Assembly: GCF_028330965.1 (NCBI RefSeq)
Contig: NZ_JAQMUB010000069.1
Coordinates: 1-64,000, forward strand
From: Oscillatoria sp. CS-180
GTDB taxonomy: Bacteria > Cyanobacteriota > Cyanobacteriia > Phormidesmidales > Phormidesmidaceae
Length of the DNA: 64,000 nt
Reading direction: 5' to 3'
Position 1 is the stretch's first letter, and each line of letters opens with the position of its first letter. A program made the position numbers and the translations under genes. The notes under the pieces are model-generated. The model saw only the letters and a program-made list of their open reading frames with translations, searched no databases and was not told the origin of the DNA. Below are positions 52,349 through 62,261 of the stretch, in pieces.

Positions 52349-52416
52349 AGGGCATGTTGAAAGGTCGGCATTGCTTATCAACAAGATGATTGGCGGCAAT
52401 GCACCTCTCATGCTTT

Positions 52417-52443
52417 GCCAAGGTACAGTATGCACCTTGGCAC
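52417..52443. other. Hairpin between convergent genes
   Basis: TGCCAAGGT (52417-52425) pairs ACCTTGGCA (52435-52443) with a nine-base loop. It lies between the beta-helix gene and purF, which converge. No T run flanks it on either strand, so termination is possible but unproven. Confidence 0.45.
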
Positions 52444-52452
52444 CAAAAACGC

Positions 52453-53970
52453 TTAAACCGGAGCTGCCGTAGGCTTCGGATCCTCAAATTTCAGCTTTGA
52501 TCGCTTGTACGGATCAGGAATTTCCAAAGGATAATCTCCCGTAAAGCAGGCAGAACAGAAAGAATTCGGGTCTTGTTCAGTTGCCTTAAGCATGCCTTCC
52601 CAACTGAGATAAGCCAAAGAGTCAACGCCGATTTTCTTAGAAATTTCCGCCACCGACATGTTGGCAGCAATCAGCTGATCCTGATCGTCTGTATCAATGC
52701 CGAAAAAACAAGGATGTGTCACAGGAGGGGAGGAGATCCGCATGTGAACCTCTGTTGCCCCTGCCTCACGCAACGCCTTCACAATTTTGTAGCTGGTTGT
52801 GCCTCGAACAATCGAGTCATCCACAATCAGCACTCGCTTACCTTCCAACACATCTTTGAGGGGGTTCAGTTTCATGCGAATACCGACTTCCCGCATGGAC
52901 TGAGTCGGTTGAATGAACGTTCGCCCAACATAGCGATTCTTAATCAAGCCCTCGGCATAAGGAATATGCGATGCCTGAGAAAATCCGATCGCCGCAGGTA
53001 CGCCCGAGTCCGGCACGGCCATAATTAGATCCACATCGGCTGGTGCCTCTTGGGCTAATTCTTTCCCCAGCCGTAGACGATAGCTATACAAAGTCTCTTC
53101 GTTGACAACACTATCGGGCCGCGAGAAATAAATCATCTCAAAGACACACAGCTTGCGCTCAGCTTGGTTGTCCCATTGAATGGACGTTAATCCAGAATCA
53201 GTAATCCAAACCAGTTCGCCGGGCTGAATATCTCTGATGTAGTGAGCACCGATGATGTCAAGACCACAGGTTTCAGAAGAAAGCACATAATTGGCAGGAC
53301 CATCCGGTTGATCTGGCAGATCGCCAATAACACCCAGTACTAGCGGGCGAATACCGTGAGGATCGCGGGCACCGATAATGCCAGCAGGCGTTCCAATGAC
53401 GAGGCTGAAGGCTCCTTCACAGCGCTTGAAAGCCGAAATTGCTCCATTGATCCAACCATGACCTTCGTCTACGGCCTCGGCCATAGCACAGGCAATCAGC
53501 TCGGTATCAGCCGTACTGAGAAAGTTATGGCCGCTAGCATTAAGCTCTGCCTTTAATTCAGCTGCATTGACAACATTGCCGTTATGCGCCAAAGCAATTT
53601 GCCCTAGGTGAGTAGGGGCGATCGCTGGCTGGGCATTAGCTAAGTGGCTGGAACCTGTGGTGGAGTAGCGAGTATGACCTACTGCATACTGGCCCGGTAA
53701 TTGACTTAATATCGAATCATCAAAAACTTGTGAGACTAACCCCATGTGCTTATACACATGAAGCTTGCCCTGATCGAAAGAAGCAATTCCGGCAGATTCT
53801 TGACCGCGATGCTGGAGGGCAAAGAGACCAAAATACGAGAGTGTTGCCACGTCTTCTTCGGGCGCATAAATCCCAAAAACGCCGCAGGCTTCTTCGGGTT
53901 TATCAGGGCGAGGAGCCTCAGCAGTGAGCGGTAGCTGGCTGGCTGCTGGAGAGGGCGATCGCAAATTCAT
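52453..53970 (-). CDS. purF: Amidophosphoribosyltransferase
   Basis: First committed enzyme of purine synthesis: PRPP plus glutamine gives phosphoribosylamine. The 505-residue protein has a propeptide before the catalytic Cys in EEACGVFGIYAPEED (about residue 29), which becomes the N-terminal nucleophile after processing. The glutaminase domain includes GHTRYSTTG and AHNGNVVNA. The PRPP loop RVLIVDDSIVRGTT and C-terminal Cys residues for the Fe-S type (HPCFFGIDT, SFCSACFTGDYPL) are present, so this is the iron-sulfur B. subtilis-like form. Confidence 0.97.
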   Translation of the reverse strand: MNLRSPSPAASQLPLTAEAPRPDKPEEACGVFGIYAPEEDVATLSYFGLFALQHRGQESAGIASFDQGKLHVYKHMGLVSQVFDDSILSQLPGQYAVGHTRYSTTGSSHLANAQPAIAPTHLGQIALAHNGNVVNAAELKAELNASGHNFLSTADTELIACAMAEAVDEGHGWINGAISAFKRCEGAFSLVIGTPAGIIGARDPHGIRPLVLGVIGDLPDQPDGPANYVLSSETCGLDIIGAHYIRDIQPGELVWITDSGLTSIQWDNQAERKLCVFEMIYFSRPDSVVNEETLYSYRLRLGKELAQEAPADVDLIMAVPDSGVPAAIGFSQASHIPYAEGLIKNRYVGRTFIQPTQSMREVGIRMKLNPLKDVLEGKRVLIVDDSIVRGTTSYKIVKALREAGATEVHMRISSPPVTHPCFFGIDTDDQDQLIAANMSVAEISKKIGVDSLAYLSWEGMLKATEQDPNSFCSACFTGDYPLEIPDPYKRSKLKFEDPKPTAAPV

Positions 53971-54319
53971 CTTGAATGACGGCTCCGAGTAAGACTAGTA
54001 TTTTCTGGAACAGCATGCAAAATTCGGGCTACTCAAAGCTCGGCTTTAAGGGTAACCTCAGTCCCCATAATAGGGGGTAAGACTTTAAAGCGACGAGGGC
54101 TGTTTTCCAAACCTTTCCTGTCGTTTAATAAATTCTTAATTAATCAAATACTATCACCTTGGGGGAAATAAGGATTCGTCCCCCTTGTGCTAGTGGCCTG
54201 GTATCACAGTCCGGCTAAATGACGATGGCAGGGTGAATCCAGCTTCGGGCTGCTCTTGATGAACGGGTTAGATCATGAGGTTCTATAAAGACACCATGGC
54301 CCAAGGGATAATCTGATCC
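53971..54319. other. Gene-free stretch between purQ and purF
   Basis: About 349 bases, with a possible hairpin GGGGG...CCCCC near 54160-54184 and otherwise no coding signal. It likely carries the purF promoter at its left end (minus strand). Confidence 0.45.
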
Positions 54320-55018
54320 TTAGGCCATCTGTAGCTGCTGAGTGAGAACGCTTTTGAAGAGTGCGAGTCCATCTGTGTTTCCTAATAAAGGATCAGACGC
54401 TCGTTCGGGGTGGGGCATCATGCCTAACACGTTGCCCTGTCGATTACAGAGACCGGCAATGCCGTTGAGAGAACCGTTGGGATTATCAATGTTAGTTATC
54501 TCACCCGCTGTGTTGCTGTAGCGGAAGACAATTTGTTGATTATCGTCTAAGGATTTCAAGGTGTCTCTGTCGGCGTAATAACAGCCTTCACCATGGGCAA
54601 TTGGCAAGGTGATAATCTGATCGGGGGTGTAGTGGTGTGTCCACACTAAATCAGTGCGTTCAACCCGCAGAGGAACGCGATCGCACACAAAATGCAGGTC
54701 TCGATTGCGAACCAATGCTCCGGGTAATAATCCGGCTTCGGTCAAAATTTGAAAGCCATTGCAGATGCCCAAAACCAGACCCCCTCGGTTAGCGTGATCA
54801 AGGGTGGATTGCAGTGCGGGTGAAAAACGAGCGATCGCGCCACAGCGCAAATAATCACCGTAACTGAATCCCCCTGGCACAATTACAAGATCAGGGTTTT
54901 GTAAATCGCTGTCCTCATGCCAAACCATCTGGGTCGGTTGACTCAATAGATCGCGAGTGACGTAGGCGGCGTCGCGATCGCAGTTGGCTCCTGGAAACAC
55001 AATGACGCTGACATTCAT
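54320..55018 (-). CDS. purQ: Phosphoribosylformylglycinamidine synthase, glutaminase subunit
   Basis: Supplies ammonia for the FGAM synthase complex PurLQS. The 232-residue class I amidotransferase has GGFSYGDYLRCGAIARFSPAL, the nucleophile elbow LGICNGFQILTEAGLLPGAL (catalytic Cys) and PIAHGEGCYYAD plus MMPHPERASDPLLG (His-Glu pair). purS lies 44 bases upstream on the same strand, so purSQ is an operon. purL is not in the window. Confidence 0.97.
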   Translation of the reverse strand: MNVSVIVFPGANCDRDAAYVTRDLLSQPTQMVWHEDSDLQNPDLVIVPGGFSYGDYLRCGAIARFSPALQSTLDHANRGGLVLGICNGFQILTEAGLLPGALVRNRDLHFVCDRVPLRVERTDLVWTHHYTPDQIITLPIAHGEGCYYADRDTLKSLDDNQQIVFRYSNTAGEITNIDNPNGSLNGIAGLCNRQGNVLGMMPHPERASDPLLGNTDGLALFKSVLTQQLQMA

Positions 55019-55062
55019 GAGTCTCTTTTTCCCAATGTGGTTCTCAAAGATAGTGCATGACT

Positions 55063-55338
55063 CTAAACAGGCACTTGTGCTGAAGTCTGGGTCTGAAGAT
55101 CAAATCGATAGTTTTCAATGACAGGATTGGTTAGAAGCTGGTCGCACATTTGGTCCAATTGCTGATGTGCCTGATCCTTGCTATCAGCCGCGACGGTCAA
55201 CTCAATGTATTTGCCAATGCGGACTTGATCTACCGTTTCAAACCCCATGTGGTGAAGTCCAGAGCGGACTGCTGTACCTGCCGGGTCCAGCACAGAAGGC
55301 CGTAGCGTGACGTATATTTGAGCTTGGTAGGTGGGCAT
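55063..55338 (-). CDS. purS: Phosphoribosylformylglycinamidine synthase subunit PurS
   Basis: Small structural subunit that bridges PurL and PurQ. The 91-residue protein starts TYQAQIYVTLRPSVLDPAGTAVRSGLHHMGFETVDQVRIGKYIEL, matching the PurS family well. It is directly upstream of purQ and divergent from a Fur-family regulator gene. Confidence 0.96.
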   Translation of the reverse strand: MPTYQAQIYVTLRPSVLDPAGTAVRSGLHHMGFETVDQVRIGKYIELTVAADSKDQAHQQLDQMCDQLLTNPVIENYRFDLQTQTSAQVPV

Positions 55339-55419
55339 GGCGATCGCGCTTTGAAAACCCTCTCATCCTACCCTATCCTGCTCTGCACTAAGCTAGGAAA
55401 AGCAGTAGTTGTATCTGTT

Positions 55420-55833
55420 ATGGGCGAACGTAGAACTCGGAACCAAGAACGCATTCTCAAGGTGATGAAGGGACTGATGCAGCCGACGTCGGCCCAGGAC
55501 CTCTATATCCAGTTACGCAACCATGAATACACCATTGGTTTGGCAACGGTGTATCGTTCCCTCGACGCACTCAAAGTGGATGGTTTGGTGCAAGTACGTA
55601 CGTTGCCGAGTGGCGAGTCTCTCTATAGCCTGCCTCAGGAAGATCGTCACCACCTGACTTGTTTGCGCTGTGGTAATAGCATTTTGATTACCGAATGCCC
55701 GGTTCATGATTTAGAAGATGAGCTACAGAGTCATCACAAGTTTCGAATCTATTACCATACGCTAGAGTTTTTCGGTCTTTGCCCCAGCTGTCAGGCGAAA
55801 GAAGACGCTGCGGCTGATGCACCAAGTCTGTGA
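55420..55833 (+). CDS. Fur-family regulator, probably Zur
   Basis: Metal-dependent repressor of about 137 residues from the ATG at 55420 (the frame is open further upstream but non-homologous). The winged-helix part contains RRTRNQERILKVMKGLMQPTSAQDLYIQLR and GLATVYRSLDALKVDGLVQVRTLPSGESLYSL. Metal ligands are HHLTCLRCG and FFGLCPSC (two CxxC for structural zinc) plus the sensory His/Glu residues. The RNQER opening and ECPVHDLE...FKIYYHTLEFFGLCP-like end are nearer to cyanobacterial Zur than to FurA or PerR as I recall them. It could influence purS or the VOC/RidA neighbours. Confidence 0.82.
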   Translation: MGERRTRNQERILKVMKGLMQPTSAQDLYIQLRNHEYTIGLATVYRSLDALKVDGLVQVRTLPSGESLYSLPQEDRHHLTCLRCGNSILITECPVHDLEDELQSHHKFRIYYHTLEFFGLCPSCQAKEDAAADAPSL

Positions 55834-55852
55834 TGTCGTCATCCACCGAATC

Positions 55853-56083
55853 TTAAGACGCAATGAGAGCCGAGATGTCGATCAAGACACCGTTCGGATC
55901 GACGAGAAGCATGCGTCGCTGCCCATAAAATTCGTCAGTGGGTGGCTGCAAGATCTTAACGTTCATAGCCTGTGCTTTAGCATGGCAGTCGTCTACATCA
56001 GGAACAACAAACGTCAGATAGATCCCTTGAGAAGACGCTTGAAAGTTCCCAACGGCAACACTGCCTAGACAACTGCAATACAT
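55853..56083 (-). pseudogene. C-terminal half of a VOC/glyoxalase protein
   Basis: A 76-codon frame reading IYLTFVVPDVDDCHAKAQAMNVKILQPPTDEFYGQRRMLLVDPNGVLIDIS is the second beta-alpha-beta-beta-beta unit of a VOC protein (ends in DPNGxxIDI). The first half (about 50-60 residues) is missing. Its 5' end abuts and overlaps the 3' end of ridA by 19 bases, which suggests deletion of the N-terminal half. Possibly still translated by coupling to ridA, but probably non-functional. Confidence 0.65.
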
Positions 56084-56454
56084 TCAATTTCAACCCGTAC
56101 GTCTTTGGGCAGGCGAGCGACCTCGACACAGGCTCGTGCTGGAGCGCTCTCTTCACCAAAGAACTTGGCGTATACAGCGTTCATTGCGGCAAAATCCTTC
56201 ATGTCTTTGAGAAAGACGGATGTTTTGACGACGTTACTTAACGTGGCTTCCCCCGCTTCGAGGATAGCCGTGAGATTAGCGATCGCCTGCTCTGTTTGAG
56301 CACCCACGTCATCTCCACCCACTAGCTCACCTGTCTTTGGATCAAGCGGGATTTGCCCAGCCACAAACATCAGTGATCCACTGGCAACAATCGCCTGATT
56401 GTAAGGACCTACTGGGGCTGGAGCCTGCTCTGTTTGAATGATTTTACGATCCAT
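56065..56454 (-). CDS. ridA: RidA/YjgF-family reactive imine deaminase
   Basis: Soluble enzyme of about 129 residues that hydrolyses reactive 2-aminoacrylate-type imines. From the ATG at 56454 it reads [46 protein letters not shown]. The catalytic Arg region is [25 protein letters not shown], the RidA signature. A longer frame to 56481 adds a non-homologous nine residues. Confidence 0.94.
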   Translation of the reverse strand: MDRKIIQTEQAPAPVGPYNQAIVASGSLMFVAGQIPLDPKTGELVGGDDVGAQTEQAIANLTAILEAGEATLSNVVKTSVFLKDMKDFAAMNAVYAKFFGEESAPARACVEVARLPKDVRVEIECIAVV

Positions 56455-56576
56455 AACCTGTCGAAATCCTTCGTAAAGCACTATCTTCAGCCCAGAGTGT
56501 ATCCCATCTTAGAAAGCAAAAGATAGAAAACAAAAGACTAACTAAATTGACCATCCCTCAAGTCAGGAGACTTGTT

Positions 56577-57842
56577 CTATTGCGGAACGACTGTTAGAGA
56601 AGGTGTTTTGCTGGACTCACTCTGTTCGTTGTGCTCTCTGGCATCAGCCATATCCGCTATGGTGGCATCGCGCAATTGCTCTCTTAGGTGAGGCATTACG
56701 GCTAGTGCTCTAGTCCAGTCGGGGATCTGAGTTCCAGAAGCATCACTGAGATAGTCCTCTCCAGCCTGGAGAATGATTTTCTCGAAGCTTTCTAAAGTCG
56801 CTTCCTCTTGATGGCGATCGTACTCAATTCCATTAAAGCGGGCGTCAACAAAATATTGTCGCGTTAGGTTTTGAGCCTCACGACGAAATTTGACCCCTAA
56901 CGCGCGGATGTGATCTTTCGAAATGATGACTTGTTCTGTCTCGGTGAGCGTTCGCAAGACTGACTTGAAAATGTCGCGACACATCTTTTGCAAACCTTGA
57001 TCAGAGCCGTTTCCGATGGCTTGATGCTTGTGCTCAAAAATACCCAAATCAACTTGAGCAATTCTTTTTCGAGCGACATTTCGATAGACTTCGGCTAATA
57101 GACCGACTTCTAGGCCCCAATCAGCTGGAATGCGAGTATTAAGGGCTAGATCGCTCGTCAATGCAAATTCTCCCGATAGAGGATAGCGGTATGAATTGAG
57201 ATATCGCAGGTAATCGCGATATCCAAACAATTCCATCAACGATGTAAGCAGGGGCGTCACAAATAAACGAGTGACTCGCCCATGCATTTTGCAAGGATGG
57301 CTACTGAGTCGGGCGTAATAAGCTTTGCTGAAGGCAATCCCAAACTCCCGCTCTAACAATGGAAATAGAAGTTTGAGGGGATAGGTTTTGTCGTAAGTCA
57401 CAATGTCGGCGTCATGAAAAGCGATCGCCTTCGCTTCCAACGAAGCAATACCCAACCCTAACCAGACTGCTCTCCCTTTACCCCGATGCTGCATCAGATC
57501 AAGGCCCAACTCTTGTAGCTTGATGAGCAAGTTAGTAATGCGTGTACCGTTCTCCCAGAGGACGTAAGTGGGTTGTGGAAGTGGACTAAAGAACTCAACT
57601 GCTTTGCGATATTGCTCGATTGATTCGGCGTAGAGGCTAATAACAACCGTGTTGACAAAACGACAATGCACTAAATGGTTGCGAATTTGAGTGAGTGCAG
57701 GGCGTTTTAACTCGTCATATAAAGAAGGAATTAAAACGGCTGTTGGTAACGATTGACTAACCTCAGTAAGATGATTGTCTAAACGCTCAATATCACAACC
57801 CAGATCATGGATTGTTGTAATGAGATCTTGTTTGTAGTCCAC
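56577..57842 (-). CDS. Glucosyl-3-phosphoglycerate synthase-like glycosyltransferase
   Basis: GT-A-fold glycosyltransferase of 421 residues, GT81-like. TAVLIPSLYDELKRPALTQIRNHL is the nucleotide-sugar-binding start. RGKGRAVWLGLGIASLEAKAIAFHDADIVTYDKTY contains the metal-binding DAD. LSGEFALTSDLALNTRIPADWGLEVGLLAEVYRN is the acceptor region common to GpgS enzymes. It would transfer glucose from a nucleotide sugar to 3-phosphoglycerate, the first step to glucosylglycerate, a compatible solute. The phosphatase partner (GpgP) was not seen in this window. Confidence 0.88.
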   Translation of the reverse strand: MDYKQDLITTIHDLGCDIERLDNHLTEVSQSLPTAVLIPSLYDELKRPALTQIRNHLVHCRFVNTVVISLYAESIEQYRKAVEFFSPLPQPTYVLWENGTRITNLLIKLQELGLDLMQHRGKGRAVWLGLGIASLEAKAIAFHDADIVTYDKTYPLKLLFPLLEREFGIAFSKAYYARLSSHPCKMHGRVTRLFVTPLLTSLMELFGYRDYLRYLNSYRYPLSGEFALTSDLALNTRIPADWGLEVGLLAEVYRNVARKRIAQVDLGIFEHKHQAIGNGSDQGLQKMCRDIFKSVLRTLTETEQVIISKDHIRALGVKFRREAQNLTRQYFVDARFNGIEYDRHQEEATLESFEKIILQAGEDYLSDASGTQIPDWTRALAVMPHLREQLRDATIADMADAREHNEQSESSKTPSLTVVPQ

Positions 57843-57940
57843 AAAACCTCCCCCCTCTACACTGCATGATCATCATTAAAGCTTTTGGGAGCGAGGTCTG
57901 TTCGTCAGGCTACTGCATAGTGTGCATCACTGGGTCTCGA

Positions 57941-59116
57941 CTAGCGCAACCATCCCTTTAAACGAGAAGCAACTTGAGGTCTACGCAACTTACGCATTGC
58001 CTTAGTCTGAATTTGGCGCACCCGCTCCCGAGAAAGATTAAACATTCCTCCAACTTCTTCTAACGTATGAGTCTCTCCTGTCGTTAAACCGTAGCGCAAT
58101 GTGATGATATCTTTTTCACGTTCCGTTAAGACTTCAGAAAGAACGCTCGTGATTTCATTGCGCATCATTGATTCGCTAATTTTGGCTTCTGGAGTTTGGG
58201 TATTTCCATCTTCTAAAAGCTCCATTAGCTCAGTATCTTCGCCTTTCCCAACGCGGTGATTTAGAGACAAAGATCGACGGCGAACCTGTTGTAGACTCCG
58301 GAGCTGATCAGGAGCCATATCCAATGCTTTTGCAAGCTCTGCTTCCGTTGGGTTGCGCTGCAATTCACGACGCAATTCGCGGTGAGCCTTCTTCAGCTTA
58401 TTGAGCTTTTCAACAATATGAATGGGTAAGCGAATGGTTCGAGCATCATTCGCGATCGTGCGCGTAATACCCTGCCGAATCCACCAATAAGCATAGGTCG
58501 AAAATTTATATCCTTTGTCTGGATCAAACTTCTCAGTTGCCCGATTAAGACCTAAAGCTCCCTCTTGAATCAGGTCTAAAAACGGTACGCCTCGGTTAAG
58601 ATATCGCTTTGCAATTGATACGACCAGTCTCAGATTAGAGCGGATCATCCTGCGTTTTGCAGCACGTCCATGATAAAGCTTCTGCCTAAATTGAGCCTCT
58701 GTCAATTTAAAAGCATTGGCGATTTCGCTCAAAGTTGGTTTAGTTCCCTTCTCTTCGATCCAGGTTTCTTGAAGTTCTTCAATTTCTCCTAGAAATCTGA
58801 CCTGACGAGCGAGTTCGATTTCTTCGGCGGGCTTGAGGAGAGGGTAACGAGCCATCTCTTTAAAGAAGGCCCCAACGGCATCGTCGGTAATTGTTTTCTG
58901 GTAGCCTGGAAGTCCAAGTTCTGCCAGGGACTCTTTGGCTGAGAACTGCACAGATACCTCACCATCATCACCCCAAGAAGTATCCTCTTTTTGAGGTTGC
59001 GGAGATGAATCAATGGACTGATCTTCAGCGGTAGAAGTTTCGAGCTCATCGTCAGCCAGGCCGATATGAGCCAAAGTTTCGGGATCAGTTTCTGTAGAAA
59101 TAAAGAGGGCTTCCAT
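57941..59116 (-). CDS. Group 2 sigma-70 factor, SigC-like
   Basis: RNA polymerase sigma factor of about 391 residues from the ATG at 59116; the open frame to 59191 adds 25 residues without homology. Region 1.2 (DDAVGAFFKEMARYPLLKPAEEIELARQVRF), regions 2.1-2.4 (VSIAKRYLNRGVPFLDLIQEGALGLNRATEKFDPDKGYKFSTYAYWWIRQGITRTI), region 3 and 4.2 (TLEEVGGMFNLSRERVRQIQTKAMRKLR) are complete. The long acidic N-terminus and absence of region 1.1 make it a group 2 factor; the N-terminal length is closest to SigC. It may steer stationary-phase or nitrogen/carbon-stress genes. Confidence 0.88.
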   Translation of the reverse strand: MEALFISTETDPETLAHIGLADDELETSTAEDQSIDSSPQPQKEDTSWGDDGEVSVQFSAKESLAELGLPGYQKTITDDAVGAFFKEMARYPLLKPAEEIELARQVRFLGEIEELQETWIEEKGTKPTLSEIANAFKLTEAQFRQKLYHGRAAKRRMIRSNLRLVVSIAKRYLNRGVPFLDLIQEGALGLNRATEKFDPDKGYKFSTYAYWWIRQGITRTIANDARTIRLPIHIVEKLNKLKKAHRELRRELQRNPTEAELAKALDMAPDQLRSLQQVRRRSLSLNHRVGKGEDTELMELLEDGNTQTPEAKISESMMRNEITSVLSEVLTEREKDIITLRYGLTTGETHTLEEVGGMFNLSRERVRQIQTKAMRKLRRPQVASRLKGWLR

Positions 59117-59608
59117 AGGAATAATATGGGCGTCTAAAGACCTTGCTTTTGAGGCGTTTATACTCGAATTACATACAAAATAGCAACCCATTTTAGAAAA
59201 TTAATATTTCAAAAACGGATCAACGATCGCCATGCCAAGGGATTGGGCAGCTTTGGTCCGATGTAACGTTTTTCGGGAATTGTTACCACTTGTGAAATCC
59301 TTTGCTTTTTTCTCAGGGTTATAAGGAAAACCTTAAGGATTTAGGTTGCTATGAAAGGATAGCGGTAGTTGCCCAAAAATGCTAACTTTTTTTCCTGGTG
59401 TAACCATTAAAGTGAGATGTTGATCGGAAGAAGCGGGTACTGTGAATATCAGGATTTGAGTCATGACTTTGCGGCGGTGCCGAAAGTTTATAGATATCGC
59501 AATTATGGAACTGACGCTTCAATTCGGTCTCCTCGTCTGACTGCTGGTTCTGTTTGTGAAGAGAACGAGACAGCGTTGGCGATGCTAGCTATCTAAGCAA
59601 CCGTTGGA
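59117..59608. other. Gene-free stretch between the sigma factor gene and priA
   Basis: About 490 bases containing the divergent promoters of the sigma factor and priA. Includes an A/T-rich run with small inverted repeats near 59320-59345 (AACCTTAAGG). No gene or dispersed repeat was recognised. Confidence 0.5.
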
Positions 59609-62122
59609 TTGAATCAAGTGAGGGTGATTACGACCAAAGCAGGGAAATGGGTAGAGGCGCTTGTAGACTGTTCTGGAGCACAGGGGCTATATATATATGC
59701 ATTGCCGCCGCACCTATCCATTGCGGTCGGCGATATTTTGAGCGTTCCGTTCGGCAAACAGCAGATTGGGGCGATCGCAGTTCGCCTCCTGGATGAAATC
59801 CCTCATACGCTGTCTGATAGCCAAATTCGGGCGGTGGATTCTGTTGTCAGCCAAGGCTTCTTTTCAGCAAAATACTGGTACTTGTTAGAAAAAGTTGCGG
59901 CGTATTACCAGACCCCTTTGATGCAAGTGGTCCGTACAGCTTTACCCCCTGGATTGTTAGGGCGATCGCAGCGTCGAGTTCGCTTGCTGCCCAACGTGAT
60001 TCCACCGGATGCAGAGGTGTTTCTACCACCCGCCGCGCTCTGCGTTTTGGCTCAGCTGCAGCACTCTGCTGAGGGTGACTATACCTGGCAATATCTGCGT
60101 CAGAAGTGCCGAGGCGCATCACGAGGCATTCAAGCGCTGCTTCAGCGGCAGTGGGCCGAGAGCTATTTGGCGCTTCCGAAGCCGCCCAGACCGAAGCGCC
60201 GACAGGCCGTTACCATCGCTCATGTTCCTTCTCCTGGAGAACACGCCCTGACGACCCGCCAGCGAGAAGTGCTGTCGCTGTTGCAGAGGCAGGGTGGGGA
60301 TATGTGGCTTCAAGAGGCGCTGCAATACTGCCGCACGACTAGCACGACGATGCGATCGCTGGCAAAAAAAGGCTATCTCTCTATCGAGGAGCGAGAAGTT
60401 CTCCGTCAACCAGCCACCTACACAGCCACATCAGATACTCCTAAAGCGTTGACGGCTGCTCAACAAACTGCGCTAGAAACCATTCAATCCCTGACAAGTT
60501 ATGCTGTTTGCCTGCTGCATGGTGTGACCGGATCAGGAAAGACGGAAGTGTACCTACAGGCGATCGCCCCTCGATTACAGTCGGGGCAATCAGCCCTGGT
60601 GCTGGTGCCTGAAATTGGTTTGACTCCCCAGCTAACAGATCGATTTCAGCAACGATTTGGTGATCGTGTTTGTGTGTATCACAGCGGTCTTTCAGATGGA
60701 GAACGTTATGACGCTTGGCGTCGAATGCTTCAAGGAGAGCCATTAGTTGCCATTGGGACGCGATCGGCAGTCTTTGCCCCTTTGCCTAACTTAGGCATCA
60801 TCATTCTGGACGAAGAGCATGACGGCAGCTTTAAGCAGGACCAACCGATGCCCTGCTACCATGCCCGCACCGTAGCTGAATGGCGAGCCGAATCAGAGAC
60901 CTGTCCCCTGGTGCTGGGGTCTGCAACCCCTTCCCTGGAAAGTTGGGTAGCGTTGCAAGGGTCAACGTCAGAAGCGGCTCAGCCTGTCTCTGAGAAGATG
61001 GATTTAGGGGAGGTAAAGCGCGATCGCACTCCAACCTTGCACTATCTCTCTTTGCCAGAGCGAGTGCACAAACGGCCTTTACCTCCCATCACGGTGGTTG
61101 ATATGCGGTTGGAACTGCAAATTGGGAACCGCTCAATCTTTAGTCGCACACTCCGATCAGCCCTCGAAGACATGAAAGCACAGGGGGAGCAGGGCATCTT
61201 ATTTATTCAGCGTCGAGGTCACAGCAGTTTTGTCTCCTGCCGCGCCTGTGGGCACGTGATGATGTGTCCCCATTGCGATGTGTCCTTGTCCTATCACCGC
61301 ATTCACAGTCAAGCAACCTCGCTGCTGCGGTGTCATTACTGCGGTTTCAGTCAGATTCAGCCTCCTGACTGTCCTGCCTGTGGCTCCAAATATCTGAAGC
61401 ATTTTGGTAGCGGTACTCAACGAGTCGAGCAGGCGCTAGAAACAGAATTGCCGGAGCTACGCTGCTTACGGTTTGATAGCGATACAACGCGCAATAAAGG
61501 AGCGCACCGTGCCCTATTATCCCGGTTTGCCAATGGCGAAGCCGATGTGCTGGTGGGAACTCAGATGCTGACCAAGGGCATCGATCTGCCGCAGGTGACT
61601 GTTGTGGGCATCATCGCTGCTGATGGCCTCCTCTATATGGCCGATTATCGGGCCAGTGAACGGGCGTTTCAGGTGCTGACTCAAGTCGCAGGACGCTCAG
61701 GGAGGGGAGAACAACCCGGTCGCGTCATTCTTCAGACCTACAATCCGGAAAATCCTGTAGTGCAAGCGGTTAAACAGCAGGATATGTTGGGGTTTTTGGA
61801 TACCGAGATTGAACAGCGCAGCACGTTGACGTATCCGCCAATCGGTCGCTTAATACTCCTGCGAGTTACCAGTCCCAACCCCCAGTTAGCGGAGGAAACT
61901 GCCCACGATATCGCCGCTCATGTGGCTCCTCGATTATCTGATGACTGGTCTCTGTTGGGACCTGCACCCGCACCTGTGCTACGGGTGGCCCGGCGCTATC
62001 GCTGGCATGTATTGCTGCGGGGGGTGATCTCGGCTCCCATCCCTGACCTCACTGATCTACCGAAGCAGTGCCCTAATCAAGTCAGTCTGACAATCGATGT
62101 CGATCCTCTGAACCTGATGTGA
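59609..62122 (+). CDS. priA: Primosomal replication restart helicase PriA
   Basis: Superfamily 2 DNA helicase of about 837 residues that reloads the replisome at stalled forks. The N-terminal 3'-DNA-binding domain (about 1-110) is followed by a helicase core with Walker A HGVTGSGKTEVY, GTRSAVFAPLPNL, DEEH (DEEHDGSFKQ), and motif VI QVAGRSGRGEQPGRVILQT. Between the two helicase lobes are four CxxC pairs (CRACGHVMMCPHCD, CHYCG, CPDCPACG type) that bind two zinc ions. The start is a TTG at 59609 or a GTG at 59618; no clear ribosome site distinguishes them. A bidirectional terminator follows. Confidence 0.96.
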   Translation: MNQVRVITTKAGKWVEALVDCSGAQGLYIYALPPHLSIAVGDILSVPFGKQQIGAIAVRLLDEIPHTLSDSQIRAVDSVVSQGFFSAKYWYLLEKVAAYYQTPLMQVVRTALPPGLLGRSQRRVRLLPNVIPPDAEVFLPPAALCVLAQLQHSAEGDYTWQYLRQKCRGASRGIQALLQRQWAESYLALPKPPRPKRRQAVTIAHVPSPGEHALTTRQREVLSLLQRQGGDMWLQEALQYCRTTSTTMRSLAKKGYLSIEEREVLRQPATYTATSDTPKALTAAQQTALETIQSLTSYAVCLLHGVTGSGKTEVYLQAIAPRLQSGQSALVLVPEIGLTPQLTDRFQQRFGDRVCVYHSGLSDGERYDAWRRMLQGEPLVAIGTRSAVFAPLPNLGIIILDEEHDGSFKQDQPMPCYHARTVAEWRAESETCPLVLGSATPSLESWVALQGSTSEAAQPVSEKMDLGEVKRDRTPTLHYLSLPERVHKRPLPPITVVDMRLELQIGNRSIFSRTLRSALEDMKAQGEQGILFIQRRGHSSFVSCRACGHVMMCPHCDVSLSYHRIHSQATSLLRCHYCGFSQIQPPDCPACGSKYLKHFGSGTQRVEQALETELPELRCLRFDSDTTRNKGAHRALLSRFANGEADVLVGTQMLTKGIDLPQVTVVGIIAADGLLYMADYRASERAFQVLTQVAGRSGRGEQPGRVILQTYNPENPVVQAVKQQDMLGFLDTEIEQRSTLTYPPIGRLILLRVTSPNPQLAEETAHDIAAHVAPRLSDDWSLLGPAPAPVLRVARRYRWHVLLRGVISAPIPDLTDLPKQCPNQVSLTIDVDPLNLM

Positions 62123-62148
62123 TTGTCCTTACCTGACCAATGCAAACC

Positions 62149-62182
62149 TAGGCGGGTAGGTGACATATCGCCTACCCGCCTA
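62149..62182. terminator. Bidirectional-type terminator hairpin between convergent genes
   Basis: A perfect 12-bp GC-rich stem (TAGGCGGGTAGG at 62149-62160 with 62171-62182) and a 10-base loop lie between priA and the convergent 159-residue membrane protein gene. No long T run. Confidence 0.65.
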
Positions 62183-62261
62183 CCTATCTATGAAACGATT
62201 CACTTAGCAATGGAATACAAGAAGTATTGAAGCAACTGAATCTGATACTATGCCAGACAAA